In this document: positions 1-7,982 of the stretch, piece after piece
Layout of the letters: every line of letters begins with the position of its first letter
Numbering within the stretch: the stretch's first letter is position 1
DNA from: Streptomyces sp. DI166
Lineage (GTDB): Bacteria > Actinomycetota > Actinomycetes > Streptomycetales > Streptomycetaceae
Direction of reading: 5' to 3'
NCBI RefSeq assembly: GCF_900091315.1
Contig: NZ_FLSP01000028.1
Span: 23,204-87,203, forward strand
DNA: 64,000 nucleotides
The notes under the pieces: generated by a model
The model's database searches: none
What the model was told of the DNA's origin: nothing
What the model saw: the letters and a program-made list of their open reading frames with translations, nothing else
Translations under genes and position numbers: made by a program

Positions 1-2379
1 CTGTTCCGCGGCCGGCGCCTGGCGCAGTTGCGGGACGAGGTTCGCCTGCCGGACGCGGCGCGGGAGGTCGTCGGAGCCGTCGGACCCCTCGGGGCCGTCG
101 GTGTCGTCCGGTGTCCGGTGGAGTCGCAGGGCGGTGACGCCGGGAGGCGTCGGCGGATCGGCGGCGGACCGGGCGGCCACCGCCGCGGGGGGCACCAGCG
201 CGGGCCGGTCCGCCGGGGCTTCGACCGGTTCCTGGTGCGGGTGCGGGGCGCGGCCGGGTACGCGCGCGTACTCGCGTTCGGCGGGCCGGGGCGCCTCGGC
301 CTCCTGGCGCGGGGAGCGTTCCGCGGCACCGCTCTGCAGCAGGGCGGTGGGCAGCAGGACGACCGCGGTGGTGCCGCCGTACGGCGAGGTGCGCAGGTGC
401 ACCTTGATGCCGTGCCGGGCGGCGAGCCTGCTGACCACGAACAGTCCGAGCCGGTCGCTGTCGAACAGGTCGAGCGCCTCGGACTGCTCGATGCGGCGGT
501 TGGCCTCGGCGAGGGTCTCCTTGCCCATGCCGAGCCCGCGGTCCTCGACCTCGACTGCGTAGCCGTTGCCGACGGGTTCGCCGGTGACGCGCACGCGCGT
601 GTGGGGCGGTGAGAACTGGGCGGCGTTCTCGACGAGTTCGGCCAGCAGGTGGGTGAGGTCGGCGACGGCGGTGCCGACCACGGCGGCCTCGGGGAGCTGC
701 CGTACCTCCACGCGCGCGTAGTCCTCGACCTCGGAGACGGCCGCGCGGACCACGTTGGTCAGCGAGACCGGCATCCGCCAGGCGCGTCCCGGCGCTGCGC
801 CGGAGAGGATGATCAGGCTCTCCGCGTGGCGGCGCATGCGGGTGGTGAGGTGGTCGAGCCGGAACAGGTCGCTCAGTTCGTTGGGGTCGTCGGAGCGGCG
901 CTCCATGCTGTCCAGCAGGCTGAGCTGACGGTGCACCAGGACCTGGCTGCGGCGGGCGAGGTTGACGAAGACACCGGAGATGCCGCTGGCGAGTTCGGCG
1001 CGCTCCACGGCGGCCCGCAGGGCGGCGCGGTGCACGGTGTTCAGGGCCTCGGCGACCTGTCCGGCCTCGTCCTCGGCGGGTTGCTGGGGCGGGGCCTCGG
1101 CGCGGATGTCGATCTCCTCCCCGGCTCGCAGTCGGCGCATGGCCTCGGGGAGTTTGCGGCGGGCGATCTCCAGCGCACTGTTGCGCAGGCCGACCAGTTC
1201 GACGACGAGGCCGCGGCCGATACGGACGGAGATCACCAGGGAGGCGGCGACGGCGAGGAGGCCGAGCAGCACGGCGGCTCCGGCCGGGGTGAGCAGTCCC
1301 CGGGTGAACGGGTCGGCCCGGTCGGCGACGCCGCGGCCCGCGTCGGCCTCGATGGCGCGCATCCCGTCCCGCACCTGCGCAAGGGACCGGTCCCAGGCGG
1401 CCCGGGGTGCGGCGGCCACGGCGCGTGCTCCCGGTGCGGCAGCCAGGACCGCGTCCTCGGCCGCGCCGACGGCGGCGTAGTCGTCCCCGGCCGCGAGTTC
1501 CTCCCACGCGGTGCGCTCGGGGCCGCGCAGGTCGGCCACGGCCGATTCGGTCAGGGCGCGCCGGGTCCCGACGGCCCCGGTGAACAGCCGCAGCCGCTGT
1601 CCGTCGAGCCGGCCCGCCACGCGTGCGCCGGCCAGTACCGCGTCCTCCTGGGCCAACGCCTCCCCCGCGCGGGAGAATTCGAGCACCACGCGCGCGTCCG
1701 AGCCGAGTGCGGCGTCCTGGATGCCGGTGAGCGCGCCGCCGACGGAGAAGGCGGCGGCGATGGTCCTGGTGTACCCCGTGTAGGCCTGGTCCCACCTCAC
1801 CCGGCCGTCGAGGACGTCGGAGCGCAGCGCGCCGAGCCCTTCGGCGCGGGAGACGAACTCCTCCAGGCGGCTCGCCACTCCGGCCGGCAACTCTTCCGCG
1901 TGGGCCACGGTGCTGCGGTCACCGAGTCGCAGTCGGGCCACCGCCGCGTCGGTGCGCGCGGTGAGTTCCTTGTAGTCGCCGTCCGACACGGCGGAGGGTT
2001 CGGTGGCGAGGCGCACCGCGGTGACACGTTCGGCCTGGAGGGCGGCGACGGCGTCCGCGACGGGTCCGCGGATCGCGGCGTCGACGCGCTGGACCTGGCG
2101 CAGCCGGGAGACGTCCTGAGCGGTGGTGACGGTGGCGTAGGCCCACAGGGCGAGCAGGGAGACCACGGGCACCATCAGCAGGCAGACGATCTTGGCGCGG
2201 ACGGTGCGCGGGCGCAGGTGCCAGCGGCCTCCCCGCGCGGGCGCGTCGTCCGGCGGGCCGCCGAGGGTGTCGTCGGGTCCTTCGTCGGCGGGCGGTCCGG
2301 CGTGCGCTCGGCGGCCGCGTACGGGCGGTGAGGGCGGCGACTCGGCGCCGGGGGCGGTGGTCCTACGGGGTGTACGCAT
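1..2379 (-). CDS. Sensor histidine kinase with NIT-type sensor region (conservon CvnA-like), 3' end outside window
   Basis: Membrane sensor kinase. The frame is open from ATG 2379 to position 1 (793 codons) without a stop, so the C-terminus lies beyond the left edge. The N-terminus is Pro/Gly-rich, then one membrane segment at about residues 66-85, then an extracytoplasmic helical region of the nitrate/nitrite-sensing (NIT) type. The ATPase domain shows an N box (ENAAQFSPP, encoded near 620-595), a G1 box (DRGLGM) and a G2 box (RLGLFVV). The tail after the kinase domain is Pro/Ala/Gly-rich and low in complexity. This layout is that of the CvnA sensor of Streptomyces conservons, usually followed by a roadblock protein, a DUF742 protein and a small GTPase; those genes would lie to the left and cannot be seen. 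An AGGAGG lies only 2 bases before the ATG, which is closer than usual, so the exact start is uncertain. The gene lies 41 bases after the MHYT gene on the same strand and may be co-transcribed with it. The ligand is not known. Confidence 0.85.
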   Translation of the reverse strand, partial: MRTPRRTTAPGAESPPSPPVRGRRAHAGPPADEGPDDTLGGPPDDAPARGGRWHLRPRTVRAKIVCLLMVPVVSLLALWAYATVTTAQDVSRLRQVQRVDAAIRGPVADAVAALQAERVTAVRLATEPSAVSDGDYKELTARTDAAVARLRLGDRSTVAHAEELPAGVASRLEEFVSRAEGLGALRSDVLDGRVRWDQAYTGYTRTIAAAFSVGGALTGIQDAALGSDARVVLEFSRAGEALAQEDAVLAGARVAGRLDGQRLRLFTGAVGTRRALTESAVADLRGPERTAWEELAAGDDYAAVGAAEDAVLAAAPGARAVAAAPRAAWDRSLAQVRDGMRAIEADAGRGVADRADPFTRGLLTPAGAAVLLGLLAVAASLVISVRIGRGLVVELVGLRNSALEIARRKLPEAMRRLRAGEEIDIRAEAPPQQPAEDEAGQVAEALNTVHRAALRAAVERAELASGISGVFVNLARRSQVLVHRQLSLLDSMERRSDDPNELSDLFRLDHLTTRMRRHAESLIILSGAAPGRAWRMPVSLTNVVRAAVSEVEDYARVEVRQLPEAAVVGTAVADLTHLLAELVENAAQFSPPHTRVRVTGEPVGNGYAVEVEDRGLGMGKETLAEANRRIEQSEALDLFDSDRLGLFVVSRLAARHGIKVHLRTSPYGGTTAVVLLPTALLQSGAAERSPRQEAEAPRPAEREYARVPGRAPHPHQEPVEAPADRPALVPPAAVAARSAADPPTPPGVTALRLHRTPDDTDGPEGSDGSDDLPRRVRQANLVPQLRQAPAAEQ

Positions 2380-2420
2380 GGCCTCCTCGCTCGGAAGTGG
2401 TTCGCCGGGGCGGCCCGTGG

Positions 2421-3194
2421 CTAACGGGCGGCGCTCTCGACCGGCCGCTGGGCGGAGGCGGAGGCCGCCCGCTCCCCCGTTGTCGGGGACAGGGCGACGA
2501 AGGCCGATGTCAGGAACAGGTAGGACCCGAGGCCGACGGCGAGGGGGAAGATGAACTGCATCGCCGTGGCCCCGGGCAGGGCGTCGCCGCCGGGCGTGAC
2601 CCGCACGCCGACCGCGAACATCCCGGTGTAGTGCATGCTGCTCACCGCGGCGCCCATGATCAGGGAGGCGACGGTGACCGCGACGGGCGACTTGATGTTG
2701 AGCGCCGCCCACAGCGCCGCGGTCGCGGCGACGACGGCGATCAGGACCGACAGCCCGACGAGGACCGGGTCGTAGCTCACCTCGCCGTGCAGGCGGACCG
2801 CCGCCATACCGAGGTAGTGCATGCTGGCCACACCGAGTCCGGTGGTGAGCCCGCCGAGGAAGAGCGCGCGGGTGCGGTCGCGGCTGTAGCCGACGGCGAA
2901 GACACCGGCGCAGACCACGGCCATGGCCACGAGCAGGCTCGCGATGGTGAGCGGTACGTCGTAGCGGATGTCGGTGCCGCTGACGCTGAAGCCCAGCATG
3001 GCCACGAAGTGCATGGTCCAGATGCCGGTGCCGATGGCGGAGGCGGCGGTGACGAGCCAGTTGCGGCGCGAGCGTCCGGTCGCGGCGAGCGCGCGCACGG
3101 TGCAGCGCAGCCCCAGGGCGGCGCCGATGCAGGCCATCGCGTACGACAGCGCGGGGGTCAGCCACCCGAGGGCGGCGTGGTCCAGGTGTCCCAT
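2421..3194 (-). CDS. MHYT-domain integral membrane sensor protein
   Basis: A 257-residue, almost wholly hydrophobic protein with about seven membrane segments. It carries three copies of the MHYT signature: MHF at residues 61-63, MHY at 125-127 and MHYT at 187-190, each followed by a small hydrophobic run. In the MHYT family the conserved Met and His residues are proposed to bind a metal (copper) and to sense a diatomic gas at the outer membrane face; this is a family-level proposal, not shown here. No GGDEF, EAL or kinase output domain is fused, so the protein would act alone or with a partner. The sensor kinase gene begins 41 bases downstream on the same strand, making a functional pair plausible but unproven. 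The short hydrophilic C-terminus is Ala/Ser-rich. Confidence 0.88.
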   Translation of the reverse strand: MGHLDHAALGWLTPALSYAMACIGAALGLRCTVRALAATGRSRRNWLVTAASAIGTGIWTMHFVAMLGFSVSGTDIRYDVPLTIASLLVAMAVVCAGVFAVGYSRDRTRALFLGGLTTGLGVASMHYLGMAAVRLHGEVSYDPVLVGLSVLIAVVAATAALWAALNIKSPVAVTVASLIMGAAVSSMHYTGMFAVGVRVTPGGDALPGATAMQFIFPLAVGLGSYLFLTSAFVALSPTTGERAASASAQRPVESAAR

Positions 3195-3358
3195 GGCCCC
3201 GGGACGCTAGTCCCGGCAGGGGCGCACAACCGGGGCGCGTTTCGAAAGCTGTTGGAATATGACACGGAAGACGCGCAGAACGATCGCCTCCAGCTCGAAC
3301 ATGCGCGCAGACGCGTCCTCCTTGTCGGTGACGCCTTCACCCGCGCCGGTGAGGGATC

Positions 3359-3967
3359 ATGCCGAGCATGAGCGACGACCACACACACGTCCAGGAGTTC
3401 TTCACCGCTCGTGCGGCCGACTGGGACGCCCGCTTCCCGGACGACGGTCCCGCCTATGCGGCGGCGGTCGCCGACCTCGCGCTGCGCGAGGGTGACCGGG
3501 TGCTCGACGCGGGCTGCGGGACGGGGCGCGCCCTGCCGCCCCTGCGCGCGGCCGTGGGACCGTCGGGAGTGGTCGTCGGGGCCGATCTGACCCCGGCCAT
3601 GCTGGAAGCGGCCGTACGGGCGGGACGGGACCGGGACGGGCGGCTGCTGCTCGCCGACGTGGCCGCGCTGCCGTTGCGGTCGGAGTCGCTGGACGCCGTG
3701 TTCGCGGCGGGCCTGATCGCGCATCTGCCCGATCCGGCGCGCAATCTGCGGGAGTTGGCCCGCGTGGTGCGCCCGGGCGGCACGCTGGCGCTGTTCCACC
3801 CGATCGGCCGGGCGGCGCTCGCGGCCCGCCAGGGGCGGCAGATCACCCCGGACGACCTGCGTGCCGAGCCCAATCTCCGCCCCCTGCTGGCCGGTTCCGG
3901 CTGGCGCATGACGTCGTACGCCGACGAGGACTCCCGCTTCCTGGCGCTCGCCGTCCGCGCGGACTGA
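3359..3967 (+). CDS. Class I SAM-dependent methyltransferase
   Basis: A 202-residue methyltransferase of the UbiE/Methyltransf_11 type. The SAM-binding motif I, VLDAGCGTGR, is at residues 48-57. A later acidic loop (GADLTPAMLEAA) would contact the SAM ribose, and a post-motif region ending RVVRPGGTLALFHP is typical of the fold. The substrate cannot be read from the sequence. The gene stands alone: the upstream gene is divergent and the downstream hydrolase is convergent, ending 5 bases from this stop. GAGGG (3351-3355) is 3 bases from ATG 3359 but 12 from ATG 3368, so translation may start at the second Met (MSDDHTH), shortening the protein by three residues. Enzyme class is firm, biological role unknown. 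Confidence 0.85.
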   Translation: MPSMSDDHTHVQEFFTARAADWDARFPDDGPAYAAAVADLALREGDRVLDAGCGTGRALPPLRAAVGPSGVVVGADLTPAMLEAAVRAGRDRDGRLLLADVAALPLRSESLDAVFAAGLIAHLPDPARNLRELARVVRPGGTLALFHPIGRAALAARQGRQITPDDLRAEPNLRPLLAGSGWRMTSYADEDSRFLALAVRAD

Positions 3968-3971
3968 GCGC

Positions 3972-4727
3972 TCAGAGGGTCCCGGCGACCACGGCGGCGA
4001 AGGCGTCCGGATTGTCGAGCATGACGTTGTGGCCGGCGCCGGGCACCGTCACCACGCGCACGCCCGCGGCCTCCAGCGCCCGGCTGCCCGGCAGTTCACC
4101 GTTGAGCCCGCCCTGCACGTAGACCCGGTCCACGGGCAGGACCGCGAGGATCTCCCGCCCCGTGGGCCGCGACCCCCGGACGAGCCCGACGGCGCTGCGG
4201 TGCAGGGCGCGCGGGTCGGCCAGACGCATCGTGGCCGCCCACAGCGGTCCCACACGGTCCAGCACGCGCGCGTGGCCGTCGTCGGCGAAATCGTCCTCCC
4301 CATAGGCGGCGATTTCGCGGCTGCCCGCGGACGGCGGCGGCAGCGGGTCGAGGGTGGCCTCGGTCAGGACCAGCCGGGAGACCAGTTCGGGGCGCCGGTG
4401 GGCGAGGACGAGGGCGACGGCCCCGCCCATGCTGTGCGCGATCAGCTCCGCGCCGGTCAGTCCCGCCTCGTCGAGCACCTTGGCCAGGGCGTCGGCATGG
4501 TCCTCCAGGGAGTAGCCGAAGTGCGCGGGCCGGTCGCTGACGCCGTGGCCCGGCAGATCCACGAACAGGCTGCGCCGCCCCGTGAGTTCCGGCCGGGCCG
4601 CGATGTGCGCGTGGTACACGGACGACATCGACCCCAGCCCGTGCACGTACACCCGCGCGGGCTCCTCCCCCGGCACCTCCGTCCACCGGACGCAGCTCCC
4701 CTTGCCGTCGAATTCCGTCTGCTGCAC
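3972..4727 (-). CDS. Alpha/beta hydrolase
   Basis: A 251-residue cytoplasmic alpha/beta-hydrolase of unknown substrate. An oxyanion-hole motif HGLGS is at residues 29-33, the nucleophile elbow AHSMGG places the serine at 99, and the catalytic histidine is in GAGHN at about residue 233. The expected acid after strand 6 or 7 is not obvious: the usual Asp position in VYVQGGLNGELPG is Asn, so the acid may be supplied from elsewhere. The gene is transcribed divergently from the PadR regulator, and the 123-base gap holds a perfect 10-bp inverted repeat. This suggests that PadR represses this gene and its own. Likely roles are esterase, lactonase or haloperoxidase-like. Confidence 0.88.
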   Translation of the reverse strand: MQQTEFDGKGSCVRWTEVPGEEPARVYVHGLGSMSSVYHAHIAARPELTGRRSLFVDLPGHGVSDRPAHFGYSLEDHADALAKVLDEAGLTGAELIAHSMGGAVALVLAHRRPELVSRLVLTEATLDPLPPPSAGSREIAAYGEDDFADDGHARVLDRVGPLWAATMRLADPRALHRSAVGLVRGSRPTGREILAVLPVDRVYVQGGLNGELPGSRALEAAGVRVVTVPGAGHNVMLDNPDAFAAVVAGTL

Positions 4728-4764
4728 TGCGGCACCCTCCCCGTCGCGAACGTCTCTCCAGGAG

Positions 4765-4801
4765 AATACATCGGAACCGATGTATTGCGAGAGCGATGCA
4801 T
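4765..4801. promoter_or_regulatory. Candidate PadR operator: two overlapping inverted repeats
   Basis: Positions 4765-4786 form AATACATCGG-AA-CCGATGTATT, perfect 10-bp arms around a 2-base centre. A second, imperfect dyad overlaps it at 4780-4801: ATGTATTGC-GAGA-GCGATGCAT, 7 of 9 pairs matching. The ATGT/ACAT ends with about 8-10 intervening bases match the spacing typical of PadR-family operators. The site lies between the divergent hydrolase (start 4727) and padR-like gene (start 4851), where a bound dimer would block both promoters. It is AT-rich in a very GC-rich region. Assignment to this PadR protein is inference from position and symmetry. Confidence 0.72.
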
Positions 4802-4850
4802 GCCCTTACGTGAGCACCGCACGCCCCGCGTGGTACGCGAAGATGTGGCC

Positions 4851-5375
4851 ATGCTGGAGCTCGCCATCCTCGGATTCCTCTACGACACCCCCCTGCACGG
4901 CTATGAGCTGCGCAAGCGCATCACCGCGCTCACCGGGCACGTGCGCCCGATCGCGGAGAGCACGCTCTACCCGGCGATCAAGCGGCTGGAGAAGGCGGGA
5001 CTGCTGGAGCGGACCACCGAGCCCGGCGCGGTGGCGGCGCCCCGCCATGTACTGACGCTCACCGGGGCGGGCGGGCAGGAACTGCGGCGGCGGCTGGCCG
5101 AGCCCGGCCGGCGTGACATCACCGACGAGAACCGCTGGTTCACGGTGCTCGCCTTCCTCCGGCACCTCGACGACCCGGCCGCCCAGTCGGCCGTGCTGCG
5201 CCGCCGTCTCGCCTTCCTGGAGGAACCCGCCAGCTTCTTCTACGACGGCGACCGGCCGCTGAGCGCGGAGGAGTTCGACGATCCGTTCCGGCGCGGCATC
5301 CTCACCATCGCCCGGGCCACCTCCCGGGCCGAAACCCGCTGGTTGCGCGAGACCCTCGCCTCCCTGGAGGACTGA
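4851..5375 (+). CDS. PadR family transcriptional regulator
   Basis: A 174-residue regulator with an N-terminal winged helix (residues 1-75, beginning MLELAILGFLYD and containing the recognition-helix region ESTLYPAIKRLEKAGLLE) and a C-terminal helical dimerisation region (Vir_act_alpha_C type). The family usually represses a divergent or neighbouring gene in response to a small molecule. The ATG at 4851 fits the usual family start; a GTG two codons upstream (4845) is possible. The open frame continues upstream to 4029, but that part is antisense to the hydrolase and not coding. The perfect inverted repeat at 4765-4786 is the likely operator. The ligand is unknown. Confidence 0.9.
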   Translation: MLELAILGFLYDTPLHGYELRKRITALTGHVRPIAESTLYPAIKRLEKAGLLERTTEPGAVAAPRHVLTLTGAGGQELRRRLAEPGRRDITDENRWFTVLAFLRHLDDPAAQSAVLRRRLAFLEEPASFFYDGDRPLSAEEFDDPFRRGILTIARATSRAETRWLRETLASLED

Positions 5376-5515
5376 GGGGGACTACCGGTCCGCGGACGGG
5401 TGCCCGATGCTCGTGAGCGTGCCGTTCGCTGCTGCCGCCCGGAACCGCAACTCCGTTTCGGACGGCAGGAGATGGACACGCGACATGACAACCGCACAGG
5501 GGGAAGGTGGTCAGC

Positions 5516-5812
5516 ATGTTCGGCAAGGTCCGACGGTCCTGGGGGCGCATGCGGGAAGCGTGGCGCACGGAACAGAGCGCCCAGCAGGACGGACGTACGC
5601 ACAACCTGTTCGAGGCCGCCGCCGCGTACGTCTCGGCCTGCGCGGAGGACGACCAGGAGCGCATCGACGAGGCCGCGGGGTGGGTCTCACCGGAGGCCCT
5701 GTCGTTCGGGGTGAACGAGCTGGCGTGCCGGGCCGTCATCGCCCTCGCGCGGGAGCGCGACGAGTCCCCGCGGACCGTCGCGCGGGACCTGCTCGGGCTT
5801 CCGGCGGCGTGA
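5516..5812 (+). CDS. Small hypothetical protein (98 aa)
   Basis: Not recognised. ATG 5516 follows GGGGAAGG at about 5500-5507 with good spacing, and the frame shows normal Streptomyces codon use. An in-frame GTG at 5507 overlaps the ribosome binding site and is less likely. The first 30 residues are basic and aromatic (MFGKVRRSWGRMREAW), then come helical Ala/Glu-rich stretches and an acidic centre (CAEDDQERIDEAAGW). No signal peptide, membrane segment or catalytic motif is seen. The size and charge pattern would suit a small helical cytoplasmic protein. It precedes another hypothetical gene by 138 bases with no sign of a shared function. Confidence 0.6.
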   Translation: MFGKVRRSWGRMREAWRTEQSAQQDGRTHNLFEAAAAYVSACAEDDQERIDEAAGWVSPEALSFGVNELACRAVIALARERDESPRTVARDLLGLPAA

Positions 5813-5950
5813 CCCGCGTCGCCCCGGGAAGGGTGATTTCACCCCGTCCAGCCGGAAAACTGCAGCTCCGCGTGGGGGCGGGAGTCGTGACAAGGGCCTT
5901 CCCGGCGCACTAGGGTGCGCGCCGATGGACGAATGGATGGGGAGGCTGGG

Positions 5951-6832
5951 ATGGCCGGGACGGACGAGCAGGCCGTCGCCGCCGAGGACGACGCGCTCTA
6001 TGTGCTGACGGCGGTGCTGCTGACACCGGCGAAGTTCCCGAGCGTGCTGGGCGACGACTACCCCGAGGCGTGCGCGGCGCTCGGCCTCGCGCCTCTGGCC
6101 GACGGCTACGGGCTGGTGCTCGGCCAGGACGGCGAGGGCGCCCGTTGGACGGTCGTCATCGACGACGTCTCGCTGGTCGCGGTCGCCATCGCGTCCTGGG
6201 ACTGCGGCATGGAGTACGACCTGTCGCCGGACGAGCGCACGGTGGTCGCCGCGCTGCCCGGCTGGCCGCTCGCGGTCGCCGTCGCCGCCCCCAACGTGCC
6301 TCCGCCGCACGACCCCGAGCCCGACATCGCGGACGGCCCGCTGCTGACACCGCCGGACACCTCCACGTGGGGCCCGGCGCAGCGCCGGCTGGGCGCGGAC
6401 GAGATCGCGCTGCAGTGGGCGACGTGGCGGGAGCAGATCGACGACGCGGACTTCCCGGCCCCCGAGGAGACCGGGGAGGACTCATCCGAAGGCGCCTCAA
6501 AGGACTCGTCCGAGGGCTCCTCGGGGAACTCCCCCGAAGACGCTTCGGAGGACAAGCCAAAGGGGCACGCCGGCATCCGTCGCGTTCTCGCCGAGGCACG
6601 CGCGTACATCGAATCGCCGCCGCCGCTCGGCCGGGTCCGGTCCGCCTTCGCCTCGGGCCAGGCCCGCACCCTGCGCGCCGACGGCCCCGGCTGGTCCCTG
6701 GTGGCCAGAACCGACGACATCGCGTTCGTGCTCCTCGACGACGAGCCCGGCGAGGTCCTGCCGGTGGGACGCGGCCCGGAGCTGCCCGGCCTCCTGGAGG
6801 CCCTCGACAGGATGGCCGTGCGCCCGAGCTGA
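5951..6832 (+). CDS. Hypothetical protein with Ser/Glu/Asp-rich linker (293 aa)
   Basis: Not recognised as a named family. ATG 5951 is chosen because GGGGAGG (5939-5945) lies 5 bases upstream; in-frame starts at 5915 and 5933 lack this spacing. Residues 1-175 are a mixed alpha/beta domain with conserved-looking segments (WTVVIDDVSLVAVAIASWDC). Residues about 180-208 are a linker of Glu, Asp, Ser and Gly in short imperfect repeats (DSSEGA, DSSEGS, NSPEDA, SEDKPKG). Residues about 210-293 form a second domain ending RGPELPGLLEALDRM. No signal peptide or membrane span is present, so it is probably cytoplasmic. Confidence 0.65.
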   Translation: MAGTDEQAVAAEDDALYVLTAVLLTPAKFPSVLGDDYPEACAALGLAPLADGYGLVLGQDGEGARWTVVIDDVSLVAVAIASWDCGMEYDLSPDERTVVAALPGWPLAVAVAAPNVPPPHDPEPDIADGPLLTPPDTSTWGPAQRRLGADEIALQWATWREQIDDADFPAPEETGEDSSEGASKDSSEGSSGNSPEDASEDKPKGHAGIRRVLAEARAYIESPPPLGRVRSAFASGQARTLRADGPGWSLVARTDDIAFVLLDDEPGEVLPVGRGPELPGLLEALDRMAVRPS

Positions 6833-6914
6833 GGCCGCCGGGCGGAGCGGGTGCGACGGTCCTGGTGAGCAATCCCGATGTGCTCGGCGCCCGGGGCCGC
6901 ATAGGATCGCAGTC

Positions 6915-7859
6915 ATGCCGTCGATCATGAGTGATGTGGACCGGTTCGAGGCCGCCCGGCCCCGGCTGGAGGCCATCGCCTACCGCCTGCTCGGCTCGGC
7001 GAGCGAGGCCGAGGACGCGGTGCAGGAGACCTACCTGCGCTGGCAGGCGGCGGACACCGGGCGGATCGAGGTGCCCGAGGCGTGGCTCACCAAGGTCCTC
7101 ACCAACCTCTGCCTCAACCAGCTCACTTCAGCCCGTGCCCGGCGCGAGACGTACGTCGGCCAGTGGCTGCCCGAGCCGCTGCTCGCCGGGGACCCGATGA
7201 TCGGCCCGGCCGACACCGCGGAGCAGCGCGAGTCGGTGTCGTACGCCGTCCTCGTACTGCTGGAGCGGCTGTCGCCCAATGAGCGCGCGGTGTACGTGCT
7301 GCGGGAGGCGTTCGACTACGCGCACCGCGAGATCGCCGAGATCCTGGACATCACCGAGGCGGCCAGCCAGCAGACCTTCCACCGGGCGAAGAAGCACGTC
7401 GCGGCGGGCAAGGCGCGCACCGAGATCGACGAGGCCGCCGCCAAGCGCATCGTGGAGGAGTTCCTGGCCGCGGCGACCAGCGGCGAGACCGAGCCCCTGG
7501 TGCGTCTGCTCACCCAGGACGCGATCACGGTCGGCGACGGCGGTGGGAAGGTCCCGGCCCGTACGAAGCCGTTCGAGGGGGCGCTCGCGGTCGCCAAGTT
7601 CCTGCGCGGCCTGTTCAAGCCCGGCGAGGCCAAGCGGGCCCTGGTCGGGGGCGCGCCCGAGATCTACGCGACGACCGCCAACGGCGATCCCGCCATCGTC
7701 GCGGTCGTGGACGGCCGGGTCGTCGCGATCAGCTGCCTGGAAGTCACACCGGAGGGCATCGTGGCGGTGCGCAGCCAGGTCAACCCCGACAAGCTGGCCC
7801 GCGCGACGGAACAGTGGGCCGCCGCGGACCACCGGGAGCCCCCGCTTCTGACCCTCTGA
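6915..7859 (+). CDS. ECF41-type RNA polymerase sigma factor (SigJ-like)
   Basis: A 314-residue sigma factor with sigma2 (EAEDAVQETYLRWQ at about 31-44), sigma4 (about 112-165) and a C-terminal SnoaL-like extension. The extension and linker carry the three signatures described for group ECF41: WLPEP at 84-88, DGGGK (usual DGGGR) at 208-212 and NPDKL at 290-294. In ECF41 factors this extension replaces an anti-sigma factor and tunes activity, so no separate anti-sigma gene is expected, and none is seen. The family is usually encoded next to a carboxymuconolactone decarboxylase, oxidoreductase or epimerase that is its target; here a flavin oxidoreductase follows 123 bases downstream. ATG 6915 has AGGA at 6903-6906. 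The inducing signal is unknown. Confidence 0.92.
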   Translation: MPSIMSDVDRFEAARPRLEAIAYRLLGSASEAEDAVQETYLRWQAADTGRIEVPEAWLTKVLTNLCLNQLTSARARRETYVGQWLPEPLLAGDPMIGPADTAEQRESVSYAVLVLLERLSPNERAVYVLREAFDYAHREIAEILDITEAASQQTFHRAKKHVAAGKARTEIDEAAAKRIVEEFLAAATSGETEPLVRLLTQDAITVGDGGGKVPARTKPFEGALAVAKFLRGLFKPGEAKRALVGGAPEIYATTANGDPAIVAVVDGRVVAISCLEVTPEGIVAVRSQVNPDKLARATEQWAAADHREPPLLTL

Positions 7860-7873
7860 CCGCACCCCGACGT

Positions 7874-7893
7874 GATGTGACGTGCTTCACATC
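7874..7893. promoter_or_regulatory. CRP-like palindrome upstream of the oxidoreductase gene
   Basis: GATGTGA-CGTGCT-TCACATC, perfect 7-bp arms around six bases, containing TGTGA-N6-TCACA, which is the textbook CRP/FNR-superfamily consensus. Streptomyces Crp is reported to bind related GTG-N6-GNCAC sites. The palindrome begins 14 bases after the sigma-factor stop and lies about 90 bases before ATG 7983, a place suited to promoter control. TGTCAGG at 7901-7907 resembles the ECF41 -35 element TGTCACA, but the spacing-matched -10 CGTC is not convincing. The stem is too AT-rich to be a good terminator. Function is inferred only from sequence. Confidence 0.45.
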
Positions 7894-7982
7894 CTGATCC
7901 TGTCAGGAATCGGCGAGCTGCCCGGTTCAAGGATCGACACCGCGCAGAACAGCGGTGAACCGACCCAGACAGGAGCAGTCAC

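Noticed and set aside
649..2331. 560-codon plus-strand frame at the left end
   Set aside because: Antisense to the sensor kinase, whose N, G1 and G2 boxes are clear on the minus strand.
4029..4850. N-terminal extension of the PadR frame
   Set aside because: Antisense to the hydrolase and across the operator; PadR proteins begin at the MLELAILG segment.
7901..7926. ECF41 promoter for the oxidoreductase gene
   Set aside because: TGTCAGG resembles the -35 element, but the -10 position reads GGTT in place of CGTC; not enough to call.
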